Translations under genes and position numbers: made by a program
Part shown: in pieces, positions 1 through 10,990 of the stretch
Numbering within the stretch: the first letter of the stretch is position 1
Layout of the letters: every line of letters starts with the position of its first letter
Assembly: GCA_026182355.1 (NCBI GenBank)
Contig: JAPFBL010000049.1
Span: 558,001-622,000, forward strand
Length of the DNA: 64,000 bases
From: Hermatobates lingyangjiaoensis
Lineage: Eukaryota > Arthropoda > Insecta > Hemiptera > Hermatobatidae
Direction of reading: 5' to 3'
The notes under the pieces: model-generated
Database searches by the model: none
What the model was told of the DNA's origin: nothing
What the model saw: only the letters and a program-made list of their open reading frames with translations

Positions 1-90
1 GATCAAACCACAATATGAAATGAGAAAAGAAGACTAAGATCTTTCAACCGTAACAAGCGGTCTTCGTCAAAGTCAAAAACCCAGTTGTGT
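1..90 (-). mobile_element. solitary PLE 3'-end arm, family 1 (truncated by window edge)
   Basis: The reverse strand reads through the family-1 HHR-like core (32-74), then the family-specific tail found at about ten other places in this window, and runs off the window start. The core here begins TTGACGAAG rather than CTGACGAAG, so ribozyme position C3 is changed. No inverted partner follows; a short hairpin is next to it instead. It is one arm of the non-autonomous PLE-like family described at 9165-9358. Confidence 0.7.
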
Positions 91-118
91 CCTAGAACTA
101 TAAAATTAGAGTTCTAGG
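91..118. repeat. short hairpin next to the family-1 arm
   Basis: A 9-bp perfect inverted repeat (CCTAGAACT / AGTTCTAGG) with a 10-nt AT-rich loop sits where the inverted partner arm would be expected. It may be the remnant of a collapsed palindrome centre. Confidence 0.5.
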
Positions 119-3100
119 GCATTTTTAATGACACTAACTTTCAGCCTACTAGTCAATTTTTGGTCAAATTTTATGATGATGTTAATTATTAATTTCAAGT
201 TGACTACAGAGTTCAGTTGAGTAATGGTACTGGAAAAGATAAATAGAAATTTCGTGTGACAGTTACGAGACTAAGGACTCAGAGTTATCTATTTATAATA
301 GACAACGTTTGTAGATTACTACGTAGAGTCAATTACACAGAGAATGGGTAATTTCAGAATGTTCAGACAATCTTCCAGGGTAGTGAACCATTCAGAAACC
401 TTTGAAATGGTTGTCTCAACATCAGACTCACGTCCTCAACTAGATAATTAATATTATAACTGGTAATAGTTAAATATTAGCACATTTTAATAATTTAATA
501 TAACCTTTGGTGCACAAAATTGAATAATGATTAACTTACTAGTTATTTAAAGAGCATATTGTTTAGATATCAGTAAAATTTAAATCCTCCTTGCTTTTGA
601 AACTCTTCAGAAAGATAAAGAGTTTATTAAAAAAAAAGCATGGATAAACAGAGCTAAACTATATATTTTATAGTTAACTGTATAGTTAACAATAACTATA
701 TTGTTATTGACAAGTACTGACGAAGAAATCAAAGATTAAGTACGAGCCTGTAATGAATGTTAATAAATGGAAAATGTAACAGTGAATGTGATTGTTCATA
801 CATGAAATATTCCCAATAGTTGTTAGAGAACAAATAATGTTTGACTTTGCCTGACAGTAGGGGATGTGTAGAGAAAGATTATACAACAGAAAGAAATATT
901 AGTTCACTTCAATTAAACCATGATATGAAGCTCATTGTAGAAAACAGTTATAGAAAAAGCAGATGTAGCCCTTGAATAACTGAACTCTACTTGACTGAAC
1001 TTGAATAACCGAACTCTGCTTGACCGAACTTGAATAACTGAACTCTACCATATGTAATCGTATTTTTAAAATGCATTGAAAATGGATTTACATAATTGAA
1101 TTAATTCAATTTGGCTATTGTTTGGGTGTATTACCGAAATTTACAGTAAAATTGTAATCAAAGTCATTAACAGTCAAGTAAATGGCACAATTTTTTTAAA
1201 GTGGCTATATCCATTTTTTAACTACAAAGAAGATATCTTGATTGCTATACAACAATCTAAAACATATTGGTAGATGAAACGTAATAGTTGTTCCTATAAG
1301 GAGTCATATTTTGCAACTCAATATTCTAGAGATAATAATATTCTATAATATAATAATATTCTAGATTATTAAACTTAACATATAAATTGTTATTAAGACA
1401 AATATTATATTATATTTAATATATAATCAAAATTGTAGAAATGATCAAAACATCTAGGAATAGTCACTAATTGTTTTATAATGACTAAAACAAAGAGATG
1501 TACCTCACTGAAAATAATCTTACTGCTCAATCTTAGAAGAATTTTTCAAACAGCCAGACAAGTGGTGTACTTAAGTTAGTTTTGAAAGCTGTAACCCTAT
1601 CATAGGTATAACCAAAACAAAGTCAGATGATAACTTAACATGTAAACCCATCAATATATATATTTTTATGATATAATTTAAAAATATAAACATATAAAAA
1701 CAAATAATTACGGGTGGGAAAAGAAGCAGAAATGTTTTACCTCTATCAGTCTAAAAAAATATATAGATAAGGTGATTGTATATTATGTCATAATAATATT
1801 ACAATTTATTGCAGTATATATATGTGACAAAATTAGTTCAATGAAGTTATGAAGGATGCAAAGCTGGTTTCTAAATAACACATAATAATGCACTCATAAG
1901 CTAAAATGTATACTTCTATATCACATGTTCTTTAATAGTGTCATTTCTAATATTATTATTTCAAAAAAAAACTTGTTAAAAGCAATTAAAAGTTTTATAA
2001 AAATATTTTAAAAATGAAACATTTATTGAAATTAAATACATTCTAAACAAAATTCCTTGTAAGTTTTCAAGAAAACATGTAAACTTGCGGAATGTACATA
2101 AGTCGAAGTTCAAATTTGTATTGATCTATTGCCTCTTACAACTCTAAAGAATTACTCATATTCTTTATGTAATACTAAATTTAGGATAATGCAATATGCA
2201 AAATTTTAGTAATTTACTATTATTAGTTGGAAAACAAATTGTTTTGAATTTACAAAATATATTATTATACCCTTTTTCAGTGAAGTAATTTTGTCAAGAA
2301 CCTATACGAAAATCCTAAAATGAGATATTGTTAAGAATTTTATTATTGTTAACATTTCGATTTACATATAATCCTTTAAACAGTCTGCAAAAAAATTGAC
2401 TCATTTCAGTAAATTAAAAACTCTTTAGATTTTGTTTTTGCAATAACAATTTGATCCACAAAAGATGGGACCTGCAGCAACTCCACAAAATCATGGATAG
2501 AAACGCACTCGCCCATTCATCAACAGACACGTAGATATCATCGAAAAAAAAAGACATTAATGATGTTTTAGAGGATCTCACAACGAGTAAATTCATTAAA
2601 ATTTCAATTTGAATTATTTCATGATTTCTATGTTTATAGTGTAATAATAAATGCAAAATGTAATGGATGAGAAGTTTCCTTGGAATTTTGGTAAACAGCT
2701 CCTTCCAATGAATTACTACTGCATCTCGTAAAAAAAGCTTAAAGCATCATTTAATTTAAGATTAGCCATGAGAATTTTATTAATGTGTTCATAAAAATTA
2801 TGAAGTTATAATGAATGCTGTTTTTGTGGTGTTTTGCAAGTGATTGATTCAGGATGCCATCTGTATAGAGAAAGATTATACACCCGCTGAATCTATCTAA
2901 ACTATAATGTATCTAGCGGAAATAATATAAAGTTATATAATCTGTCTAAATAGATAAATAAATGCTTATATCAATTATTAAGAAATAAATAAACCATCTT
3001 ACATAGTATAATGGTGATGAAGGTTTAGCCTATTTTGAATGTTCTAAAACTGGTCGAGTTGCTCATTCAGCGGTATGACGTAAAATAGTTTATTCATTAC

Positions 3101-5560
3101 TCAATTTAGTTAACACTAATCGCTGTGTTGCTAACAATACCCAACTATATACATATAGTTGAAGAATTGGTTATAATGAATAAAAGTATATATCTCACGT
3201 TTATGGCTTTATGTAGAGGAAAACTGGCTATTTCTTTTATAAAATAAATTTTAGTAAGAATATTATCTATTTATTAAACTTTAATCACACAATTAATAAT
3301 GACTGCAGGCAAAATATAGCTGACTAATTGAGAGAAGTTGAATAAGATGAGAGAAGCATTGAGCGGAAGGACGAAGGACAAAAGGTCTTTAGGTTGACAG
3401 AACATAAACAATTTTCGGAAATATTTCTTGAACATGAATGGCTGATGATTTCTATGATAGATGGTAGTTAATTAAATTAGTGATAATTTTAACATCACAA
3501 GAAGTAATGTAAAATACTCATGAATAGAAAGATTCTTGAGAAATTGCATACAGAAATATGAAGGTGAGAGAATATTAAAAAGAGATTTTCATATGTAAGC
3601 CGGCTTTACTGAGACCAAATATAAATGACCAATCTATTATTAAGCAAAAACCACCGTATCTATTCAATAGGAATGATAAGTAGTAAACAATTACCGTAAA
3701 TATCTCCATTAGAAATGGTAATTGAACATTTTCTTACATTCTATTATCCAGTATATTTAGCAATATTAATAATATTCAATAAAATCATTTTTTGTTCTTA
3801 AATGTATGAAATATTTCATTATATTTCTTTTATTTTCTCTGTTTTTAATTTTTTTTTATAGAATTCATAATCAGTTAAAAAGTATTATTTTTTTCCGTCA
3901 ATATATTTGATATTCCTGGTTTATTTTTTTCCTTTAACAATTTGAGACACATCAGTTAGTCAGTTACATGAAACGATGTAGTTTTACTAAATATTTTTAA
4001 GGTTTCAATAGTTTAAAAAACTTTACTGTCACCATATTTTTAGTTTAATAGAAGAAAATATATTAACAAACACCATAAATCTTAGTTGTAACACATAGTT
4101 CTAATAAATAACAAAATATACTTATATGTGTATTTTAAATCAGTGTAATTTTAAATATAACATAAAAGTATAATATTTAAATAATTGTCATTTACAGTGC
4201 TGCTTCCTGGTGAAGTGGGAGATTATTGGTGTTGGCCGAGATATTATCATACTCTTACATAATCTCCACAAATCTTTTACTTCCTTTGGGATAAAAGAGC
4301 AATAATTCGTTTTTGTTATTATCAACATCTATAAAAAATTGCTTTTTGAAAACAAATTAAATGTAATCAACGTATTTTAAAATGGTTATTTTTTTATCAC
4401 CTAAATATCTACAACCCAATTTTAATTTTTTCTCGTGAAATTCAAACCCTCAATACGACTACCCACCACAATGCTTGACTCCCTAATTCGAGATCCGAGC
4501 AGCCAACGATTTTACATTAAGACTACACGAATGTAACTCTCTGCAATACCATATGTTTTCTCACTTTAATTTTCATTTCAACAGAACCTACTTAAAATTA
4601 ATTGATAATTCCACCACGTCTGCATAAACCAATATGCGAGAAAACTTTGTAGGCACCTGTTTGGATTATGGCATAGATTATTAACAATAATCTACGGTAC
4701 AAATAAAAACCTTTAATCATTGATATATACATATATGATAACTACATAGATTTAAATTTTAAATTCATTTGTTAAGATTTAAATACGTCCTCATTTCATA
4801 ATCATGATATATATAGATTATGCTAGTAATTTATTAACAACAAACAATGTTGTCATTAAGTCTCTCAGCTTAATATCAAAAATTAAGTCACTTAACTAAT
4901 TAAGTTATGGTAGGCATTAGATAATTTCTTTACAATGGAACTTTATAATTTGCCCAGAAGCCATTTAAACGATAATTATCATAATTGCCTGAGATTACTG
5001 TAGGATGCTTGCTTTCAAAAGCTAAATGATTAAACTGCATAAATACTTAAGTGTGATGGATGAAAATTGAAATATACATTAAAAATAGAGATTAATTCAT
5101 TATTTAATTAAATTTCAACACCATGTAAAATGATAGATGCATATTTTGTTAATTTTTTATTTCATATTGTAAAAATACAATATGATTGGTAAATTTACCA
5201 ATCTACATTTATAAAAAAATCGTTTATATATTCAGTCAATAGTTTAAATATAATTTAAGTACATACCATCAGTACATTAAGTGAATTGTTTGAGTTAACC
5301 TTTCATCCATGATTTTTGAAAGTAAATTATTTTCTATGTACGTAAAAAAAAGTGAAATGTAGATTTTCTATCTCATTCACAACTCACACACTGGAACTGC
5401 TCTTTTAATCATCTAGTTTTCTAAACACAACAAAAGTTATTTAATTTTTAAAGAAATATTCCTATGTAGAGGTATAATGAAAATTGTTAATTTATATAAT
5501 AACTTTAGTTTAAATAATTTAATGAGATATAAGGAACAAAATTATTACATGTAAAAAATC
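119..5560. other. AT-rich non-coding stretch
   Basis: No coding region, RNA gene or recognisable transposon was seen. The only local structure noted is the small tandem repeat at 971-1049 and scattered A/T runs. Confidence 0.5.
971..1049. repeat. 29-bp tandem repeat, 2.7 copies
   Basis: The unit begins CTTGAATAACTGAACTCTAC and repeats at 971, 1000 and 1029 with a few substitutions. It is too short to be coding and has no flanking inverted repeats. Confidence 0.8.
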
Positions 5561-5569
5561 ATTTTTAAC

Positions 5570-5950
5570 ATAAAATAGGAATGTTTCCAAATTTTAAATG
5601 GGAAAATTTGAATTTGAAAAGCCATGTTATCCTGTAAGAGATTATTTCGTAACACGAAATTTACACTTTCGATTTTCAAAAATGTTATTACTGCTACAGT
5701 TATACTAATGATATTATATGCATCAGTGATGTGATATGCAGAAATAACCATATATATTGATATGTGGATCACTATCTGTCCTACCTCCAGGAATGAAAGA
5801 CTAAAAAACCTTTCCCATTTAGACATTTATATTATTCCTAAATGGGAATTATATATTATATACCCAAGAAGTTTGATTTTAAGTTTACTTATAGTAATGT
5901 TGAGTGTAGGCCATTTGAAATTTGTTATAGTAATGTCATTAGAAACATTG
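5570..5950 (+). repeat. interspersed repeat A, copy 1
   Basis: This stretch resembles 50820-51260 in the same orientation. Shared blocks include the region around TTATTTCGTAACACGAAA, ATTATATGCATCAGTG, and CTACCTCCAGGAATGAAAGA followed by a 'cccatttagacatt...aaatggga' hairpin. Copy 1 lacks roughly 60 bp present in copy 2. Neither copy encodes a recognised protein. It is an unclassified dispersed repeat, probably a non-autonomous transposon or duplicated non-coding DNA. Confidence 0.6.
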
Positions 5951-7250
5951 CGGTAAAAATGACAGTAACTGTAATCCACTGTTTATTCACAACAAAAATC
6001 AAGATTATTGAACTTATTAAACATTCTCGTAAATGATATAAATACAGTGAAGACGCAGCAAGACTTCTGTCACATTAAAATGATTGTGGTTTGCGCAAAA
6101 AAGAATGAAAAACTGATATTAAATAGTCAAATGAACTGACATAATCAGTATTAAAACCTTTTGCAGTAGTAATCTTGAAAACGTTTAATGATACATACTT
6201 CTTACTAAGAAAAATACTTGGAATGAACAAATTTTTAAATTGCCTAGTCAAAAAAATAATATATCATAAATAATAGTTTTGGAACTGTATTTTCATTTAT
6301 TTCAAATTATTGGAGTAATATTTTCTCCTTATAAGCCGTTATTTTATTGTATTTGTTTTTTTTTATTTTTAATGTTGGTTTGGAGATGTAGATCTTAACC
6401 CCTTACGAGATTGTTTTGCTTCAAATAAGATAACTGTATGTTCTGTTCCTACTACTCCAAGAAACAAGAACCTCCCAACTAAGTCATCATCCAACCCTCT
6501 CAACTACTGGTATGGATCTTTCAACTTCTATTTCAGCATGTTTGAAATTTTTCAACTCTTAGTGCACTCTGGTAAATGTTTATTTTAAATATAACCTGAG
6601 AAAGAACACCACCTGCTTGAAACATACTAGTTTCATTAAACATTTTTTACGTGGATAATTTTGCTAGTGTCTTTTACAAAATTTGAACCCATCAACTCAG
6701 TAACGGAGCCCCAGTGAAAAACATTGATATGTTGGGAACAATAATGTACAACTTCATCATCTTCTATATGAATGGAGATATCAGTGATTTTTCCCTGCTT
6801 TGATACAGTTTATATATTGGTAATTGGACAATTGTAATAATTACATAAGGGTTTTATGTGCCAACAACAAATTTATAATTGGCCATATTCATACCAGTGT
6901 ATCTAAATCAATTAATATAGCGAATTAAAATCAAAGTCAGCATACTATTGTGTAAAAAGTACATGTATTTACCGAAAGACATAGCTTATCATGTTCGTTC
7001 ACATATTCGCACTATTGCAAAATTAGTTAATCAGTCAGAGATGGAAATCAAGAACAACATATTCATAGCCATTGTAAAAGATATGGATTTAGCTAAGACG
7101 ATCAGATCCTTGGATTCTTCTAATATGTTGTCTACGTCCATTTTGCGTAATTTTTTTGGTAATATACAGTTGGCAATCCCAAGAATCATACCTTATTTGT
7201 TAATAATAAATTATACTTACTTTTCTTTAGATAATGTATGGTATAATAGT
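5951..7250. other. non-coding stretch
   Basis: AT-rich sequence in which I recognise nothing. A 129-codon open frame begins in it at 6948 on the + strand but shows no family similarity I can name and ends in low-complexity sequence. Confidence 0.4.
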
Positions 7251-7259
7251 CAAATTTAC

Positions 7260-7363
7260 AAAACGGAGTTGTTTCTCTGGAGGTTCCTGCTCCAACGATT
7301 ATATAATCTACTCTATTGTCAGTTGCAATGCAGTTGAATTCGTTAAATGTTATTTTTTTATTC
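7260..7363 (-). CDS. possible host exon (104 nt), unidentified
   Basis: On the reverse strand an open segment is preceded by a long T-tract ending in CAG (a good splice acceptor, exon starting at 7363) and followed by GTAAAT (a good donor, just below 7260). The frame encodes a short peptide containing VDYIIVGAGTS, which superficially recalls a nucleotide-binding GxGxx turn, or alternatively a fibronectin-III strand. Neither reading is convincing because the residues after it fit neither family. The surrounding frame is open for 108 codons. No neighbouring exon was found. This is the only place in the window where I would look for host coding sequence first; it may be chance. Confidence 0.22.
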
Positions 7364-7654
7364 CTGCGTTCCAAAAAAAAAAAGATGTTAAAACTACATA
7401 TGTACTGGTTGATGATAGCCACTTTGTCCATGCTTCCTTGTGTTGAGTGTAGCATGGTATAAAACGTTGTCATGTAGCTTATTTTGCTTGACCGAGGGTT
7501 TATTTGGTGCAAACAAGCTACAAACTGGTGGAGTGTTATTGGACAAAGAAATTGAGATCATCTATTAATTGACGGAAAGTTTAACTACCTGAACGTAGAT
7601 ACGAATTTACATTAATTAATGTAAATTTCAATTCATTTATCAATTCAATTTATC

Positions 7655-7865
7655 TTGCTATTATTTTTGTGTTTTGAACAAGGGTTTCACGGTTTATTTT
7701 GAATTTATGTATTTCCCACATGTTCATGTATCCTGAAGAGATGTGCATAGTGAGACGCCTTGACAAGGTTGTTGTGGTGGATCCAATATATGAAGGATTG
7801 CGGAACTCACAGTTTCCGTTTGGGAATGTGAACTCAAATCAGATTCGTTTGTTGAAGGGGCTGAT
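7655..7865 (-). pseudogene. PLE GIY-YIG endonuclease relic
   Basis: Reverse-strand translation gives a degraded C-terminal endonuclease of a Penelope-like element. It has FTFPNGNCE, then SYIGSTTTTLSRRLTMH (the GIY-YIG core and the following helix), then a diverged INRETLVQNTKII. It matches the better copy at 39488-39960 almost word for word through STTTTLSRRLTMH. A frameshift precedes FTFP, and the frame closes after KIIAR. The N-terminal reverse transcriptase is absent. It abuts the (TA)n tract at 7871 and probably belongs to the PLE copy whose 3' end is the palindrome at 8018-8520. Confidence 0.75.
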
Positions 7866-7868
7866 GGT

Positions 7869-7880
7869 TTATATATATAT

Positions 7881-7924
<44 letters not shown>

Positions 7925-7940
7925 ATATATATATTTATAT

Positions 7941-7978
<38 letters not shown>

Positions 7979-8020
7979 ATATATATATTTATATTTATAA
8001 TATATATATATATATATATA
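7869..8020. repeat. (TA)n tract with higher-order periodicity
   Basis: About 150 bp of TA repeats broken by TATTTATAATATATA interruptions. A block of about 60-65 bp recurs, so the array has expanded by unequal exchange as well as slippage. It forms the outer edge of the PLE palindrome to its right. Confidence 0.85.
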
Positions 8021-8130
8021 TTGTTAAATAACGCCCCATATTTTGCTTATATCTGTTTCTTACACAAGTTCTCCAGTTTCCGGAATTCCTTCCTCGTCTC
8101 TTCATTAAAACTATACAGCTTATCACCAAT

Positions 8131-8180
8131 ATTGCTAGTCGACATGTTTCGAATGTACCACATTCATCATCAGGACAATA
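8131..8180 (-). ncRNA. small hammerhead-ribozyme-like motif, family 8, left arm
   Basis: The reverse strand carries CTGATGATG, a 6-bp stem II (GAATGT/ACATTC), GAA, the self-complementary ACATGT, C17, and then GAC, which pairs with the GTC preceding the core. It mirrors the right-arm motif at 8303-8353. Confidence 0.6.
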
Positions 8181-8302
8181 ATGAGAATAATAGTAGGATT
8201 GTTGGTTTATATATACAGAGGTGGATTACTATTGGAATGTTCACAGGACATCACCCTGGATCACGGGACATTATGAGGGATTAAGGCAGGGATTATTGTC
8301 CT

Positions 8303-8353
8303 TATTGTCCTGATGATGAATGTGGTACATTCGAAACATGTCGACTAGCAATA
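8303..8353 (+). ncRNA. small hammerhead-ribozyme-like motif, family 8, right arm
   Basis: This is the best-formed example in the window. Stem I outer part is TATT/AATA and inner part GTC/GAC, separated by a one-sided TAGC bulge. The core CTGATGA is followed by one extra T. Stem II is a perfect 6-bp hairpin with a GGT loop. GAAA then leads to a 2-bp cis stem III (AC/GT) with an AT loop, or a 6-bp ACATGT duplex if two molecules pair, followed by C17. Small HHR variants with reduced stem III that work as dimers are known from PLEs; the extra nucleotide after A9 recurs in all families here. Confidence 0.65.
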
Positions 8354-8354
8354 T

Positions 8355-8512
8355 TGGTGATAAGCTTTATAGTTTTAATGAAGAGACGAGGAAGGAATTC
8401 CGGAAACTGGAGAAATTGTGTAAAAAACAGATACAAGCCAAATATGGGGCGTTATTTAACAATATATGTTTAAATGAAGGACTGCTTCCAACTTTTACAA
8501 ATATATATATGT
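8355..8512 (+). pseudogene. PLE ORF N-terminus (family 8, right arm)
   Basis: Following the HHR, the frame encodes a basic helical segment (KEFRKLEKLCKKQIQAKYGA) followed by LFNNICLNEGLLPTFTNIY. Five other places in the window have the same plan: (K/R)xxEKxxKKxxxA...FNxxC...GLLPTFTNIY. It corresponds to the region before the reverse transcriptase in PLE ORFs. It stops at (TA)n with no RT downstream, so it is a 3'-terminal repeat copy, not a functional gene. Confidence 0.75.
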
Positions 8513-8520
8513 ATATATAG

Positions 8521-8873
8521 TATTGGAAAAAGGAAAACGATCCAAAAGAACAACAAACGTTTCACGATGAATCACAAACACAGAACTAAGGAACAAACAC
8601 ACTTACTGTCTCTAATTTTCGGTTGATCCGTCATCAGGAGATTTGAGATAGGGACACCAAGCGCACTTGTGAAGCGACGGTTGGAGACCTTCCAAGTTGG
8701 AGACAGTCTCCAACCATCGCTTCACAAGTGCGCTAGGTGTCCCTATCTCAAATCTCCTGATGACGGATCAACCGAAAATTAGAGACAGTAAGTGTGTTTG
8801 TTCCTTAGTTCTGTGTTTGTGATTCATCGTGAAACGTTTGTTGTTCTTTTGGATCGTTTTCCTTTTTCCAATA
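8521..8873. mobile_element. PLE palindrome, family 2
   Basis: Inverted arms of about 170 bp meet at about 8693 with almost no spacer. Each reads outward as CTCCTGATGACGG, hairpin, AAAATTAGAGAC and a tail ending at (TA)n-like sequence. The right-arm HHR retains GAA after stem II. A related family-2 palindrome lies at 10404-10690, and 56345-57000 shows that this family carries a GIY-YIG domain upstream. Confidence 0.8.
8754..8784 (+). ncRNA. small HHR-like motif, family 2
   Basis: CTC/GAG forms stem I around CTGATGACG, a short stem II (GG...CC), GAA, the palindromic AATT, and A17. The mirrored copy is at about 8608-8641 on the reverse strand. This arm keeps G12, whereas the family-2 right arms at 10613 and 56905 have A there. 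Confidence 0.5.
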
Positions 8874-8884
8874 TTATATATACA

Positions 8885-9123
8885 TATATATTGTAGGACC
8901 GCACGAACCGGTCCTTAAAAATTTTTGAATCTCACCACTGAGTGTAATGTGTTGTGACATTGAATTGTGAATGTTTCTGGGCAACTTAATAGTGACATTA
9001 CAGCCAACCCAGAGTAAACTAGTACGCCAATTGGAGGCAACCAGCAAAATGTTAATCAAAGCAGAAGCTGCTGGCAAATTTAATACTATTTTCTTAACAG
9101 ACAATTTGCTGCTCACTTATTCT

Positions 9124-9140
<17 letters not shown>
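8885..9140 (+). mobile_element. PLE 3' end with ORF N-terminus, solitary arm
   Basis: A weak HHR-like hairpin at about 8887-8910 (GGACCG...CGGTCC, with TTAA replacing GAAA) precedes an open frame. That frame includes LVRQLEATSKMLIKAEAAGK and FNTIFLTDNLLLTYSNIY, the PLE N-terminal signature, and runs directly into the (TA)n at 9126. No inverted partner is visible. Confidence 0.7.

Positions 9141-9164
<24 letters not shown>
9126..9164. repeat. (TA)n microsatellite
   Basis: About 19 TA units lie between the end of one PLE copy and the start of a family-1 palindrome. Confidence 0.9.
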
Positions 9165-9167
<3 letters not shown>

Positions 9168-9358
9168 CAAATCGCAATATGAAAGGGGAAAACAAGACTA
9201 AGATCTTTCAACCGTAACAAGCGGTCTTCGTCAGAGTCAAAAATTTACCTGAACAATTAGGTTTGGTCAGTTGGGTTTTTGACTCTGACGAAGACCGCTT
9301 GTTACGGTTGAAAGATCTTAGTCTTGTTTTCTTCCCATTTTATAATGTGGTTTGATCA
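9165..9358. mobile_element. family-1 HHR palindrome
   Basis: Inverted arms carry the most frequent repeat of the window, reading outward as TGACTCTGACGAAGACCGC, loop, CGGTTGAAAGATCTTAGTC and a T-rich tail ending TGTGGTTTGATCAT before (TA)n. HHR cores are at 9196-9238 (reverse) and 9281-9323 (forward). Unlike families 7 and 8, the tail encodes no PLE N-terminus, so family 1 looks non-autonomous. Better preserved arms extend to a terminal hairpin, TTTCAC...GTGAAA. Confidence 0.8.
9281..9323 (+). ncRNA. small HHR-like motif, family 1
   Basis: GACT/AGTC makes a 4-bp stem I. The core is CTGACGA plus an extra A. Stem II is GACCG/CGGTT with a 7-nt loop (one G-T pair). GAA is followed by palindromic AGATCT and T17. 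At least seven other arms in the window are essentially identical over these 43 nt. Confidence 0.55.
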
Positions 9359-9419
9359 TATATATGTATATATATATATACAATGACCAGTCAATTATTA
9401 GTCACTTTCTTAATAACGC

Positions 9420-10270
9420 TTGAAAGAAACAAATCATGAAGTATGTAGACTTTATATTTTTACTGACTGATATATTAAAATCTCACGACTCGAATCTTGA
9501 TCATAGCAATAGGTTTTTTTGGATTGATAGTTTAAAGCACACCGTTCTTTCGAGGAAGCGTAAATAAATCAATGACAATGAACAAACAAAGTATAATTAT
9601 TCTACATCAGGAACAGCTACGAAGGGAAAAGTTTATAAGTGTGGTCTCTGTAAACTTCATTTCCTCTTACTGAAAACTTTGTTGCCAAAGTAAACATCTA
9701 CTCATTATTACCATAACAGTAAAATGATATTACATAGAAAAATAACTTATGTATGTCATTGATTATTGGTTATCATAGATTAACATTTTTCAAAAATGCA
9801 ACCAAAGTAAGCTATGAAGTTAAAAAATGTCAATTGCGATAAACAGGAGATATACATTTTTCAACTTTTTCAGTTTGTTGCAGAAATTATACCAATAAAA
9901 AACATAATTGATTCATGGCTAAATAGTTTATTCATTACTTTTCCATTCTCTTGACCTTCGTACAAACTGCAGATCCTTAGAATTTTAAGTATACTGAACG
10001 GTCAATAATGTTTTAAACATATTATATAGTAGGACTATCCGTGACCCCATGTATCACTCATGTTGCAAAATATAGCACCCAAGCATACAAGTAAGCAAGC
10101 AGAGTTATCTCTAATAGACTAATAGACTAAGCTACATAACACATAAAGCAGAGCACAATATTTGCAAGAAAGATTTTGAACACCAGTTTGTCGTCACGAG
10201 AAGATCAGAACATAACAAAACCTTGGTAAATGTGGCCTGGCAGACAATTTACCCATGTATATGTGTAATA
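9420..10270. other. non-coding stretch
   Basis: Unique AT-rich sequence without recognised genes or repeats. Confidence 0.4.
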
Positions 10271-10276
10271 TAAACC

Positions 10277-10402
10277 TGTCAAAAACAGGTTTTTGACTCT
10301 GACAAGGACCGCTTGCTGTGGTTGGGGGATCTTGGTCTTGTTTCCCGGTTCATATTGTGGTTGTGAAATCTTTTTATCGATGAATATATATATATATATA
10401 TA
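10277..10402 (+). mobile_element. solitary degenerate family-1 arm
   Basis: Forward-strand family-1 sequence with the HHR region at 10295-10337 badly decayed (GAAA replaced by GGGG), ending at (TA)n at 10386. A small AACCTG/CAGGTT hairpin lies at its 5' end. Confidence 0.65.
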
Positions 10403-10403
10403 T

Positions 10404-10690
10404 TGTCAACAGGTAAATGATCCAAAATGGACAACAAACGTTTCAAAGTAAACTATAGACACAGAATAAAGATACGAACACACGTACTGTATCTAATTTT
10501 CAGTTGAACCGTCATCAGGAGAGTTGAGATAGGGACACCAAGCGCACTTGCGAAGCGACGGTTGGAGAACCAATTCGCTTCGCAAGTGCGCATGGATGTC
10601 CTTACCTCAACTCTCCTGATGACGGTTCAACCAAAAATTAGAGACAGTAAAAATGTTTGTATCTTCATCCTTGTCTATAGTTTACTGTAT
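10404..10690. mobile_element. PLE palindrome, family 2, second copy
   Basis: Inverted arms centred at about 10567 match the palindrome at 8521-8873. The right HHR-like core at 10613-10643 has A in place of G12, a position considered essential in HHR catalysis, so it is probably dead. Outer edges lie in TA-rich sequence. Confidence 0.75.
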
Positions 10691-10816
10691 ATATACGAGT
10701 ATATTGTCGCTGTCTGCCTGCGGAGCGACTCATTTCTAACTTCTTGATAACGAGGACATCGAAATACCATATAGTAGTGAGTTCCTGTTTCATTTCTGAG
10801 CGTTCTTTGTGTCAAT

Positions 10817-10823
<7 letters not shown>

Positions 10824-10850
<27 letters not shown>

Positions 10851-10990
10851 CCAACCGTCGAATACAATAAAATAAAAATATTGATCAGAAGTTCATCACC
10901 TTTTAATAATCAAATAAAACTTTCATTGCCAAAGTTTCTGTTATACTTAAAGATCTTTTGTTTAAGCAGAAGTATTGAAATTTTATATTG
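10824..10990 (-). mobile_element. (TA)n followed by degenerate family-5 arm
   Basis: A (TA)14 tract ends at 10851. Next to it, the reverse strand resembles family-5 tails (TTGGCAATGAAAGTTTTATT and a terminal ATATTTTTATT block) with the ribozyme core nearly unrecognisable. Confidence 0.4.

Larger units (their letters stand above)
8018..8520. mobile_element. PLE palindrome, family 8 (HHR plus ORF N-terminus on both arms)
   Basis: Left arm (about 8018-8180, reverse) and right arm (about 8300-8520, forward) are near-identical inverted copies around a 115-bp unique centre. Each arm reads outward from an HHR-like motif into the PLE ORF N-terminus. The left arm enters (TA)n after FNN. The right arm continues through CLNEGLLPTFTNIY before meeting TA-rich sequence. 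The two arms therefore have different 3' termini, both at internal AATATAT-type sequences. I infer two cDNAs primed separately on (TA)n and joined at their truncated 5' ends. Confidence 0.8.

Noticed and set aside
6948..7337. 129-codon + strand frame as a gene
   Set aside because: No domain recognised, ends in low-complexity sequence and overlaps the better-supported reverse exon candidate.
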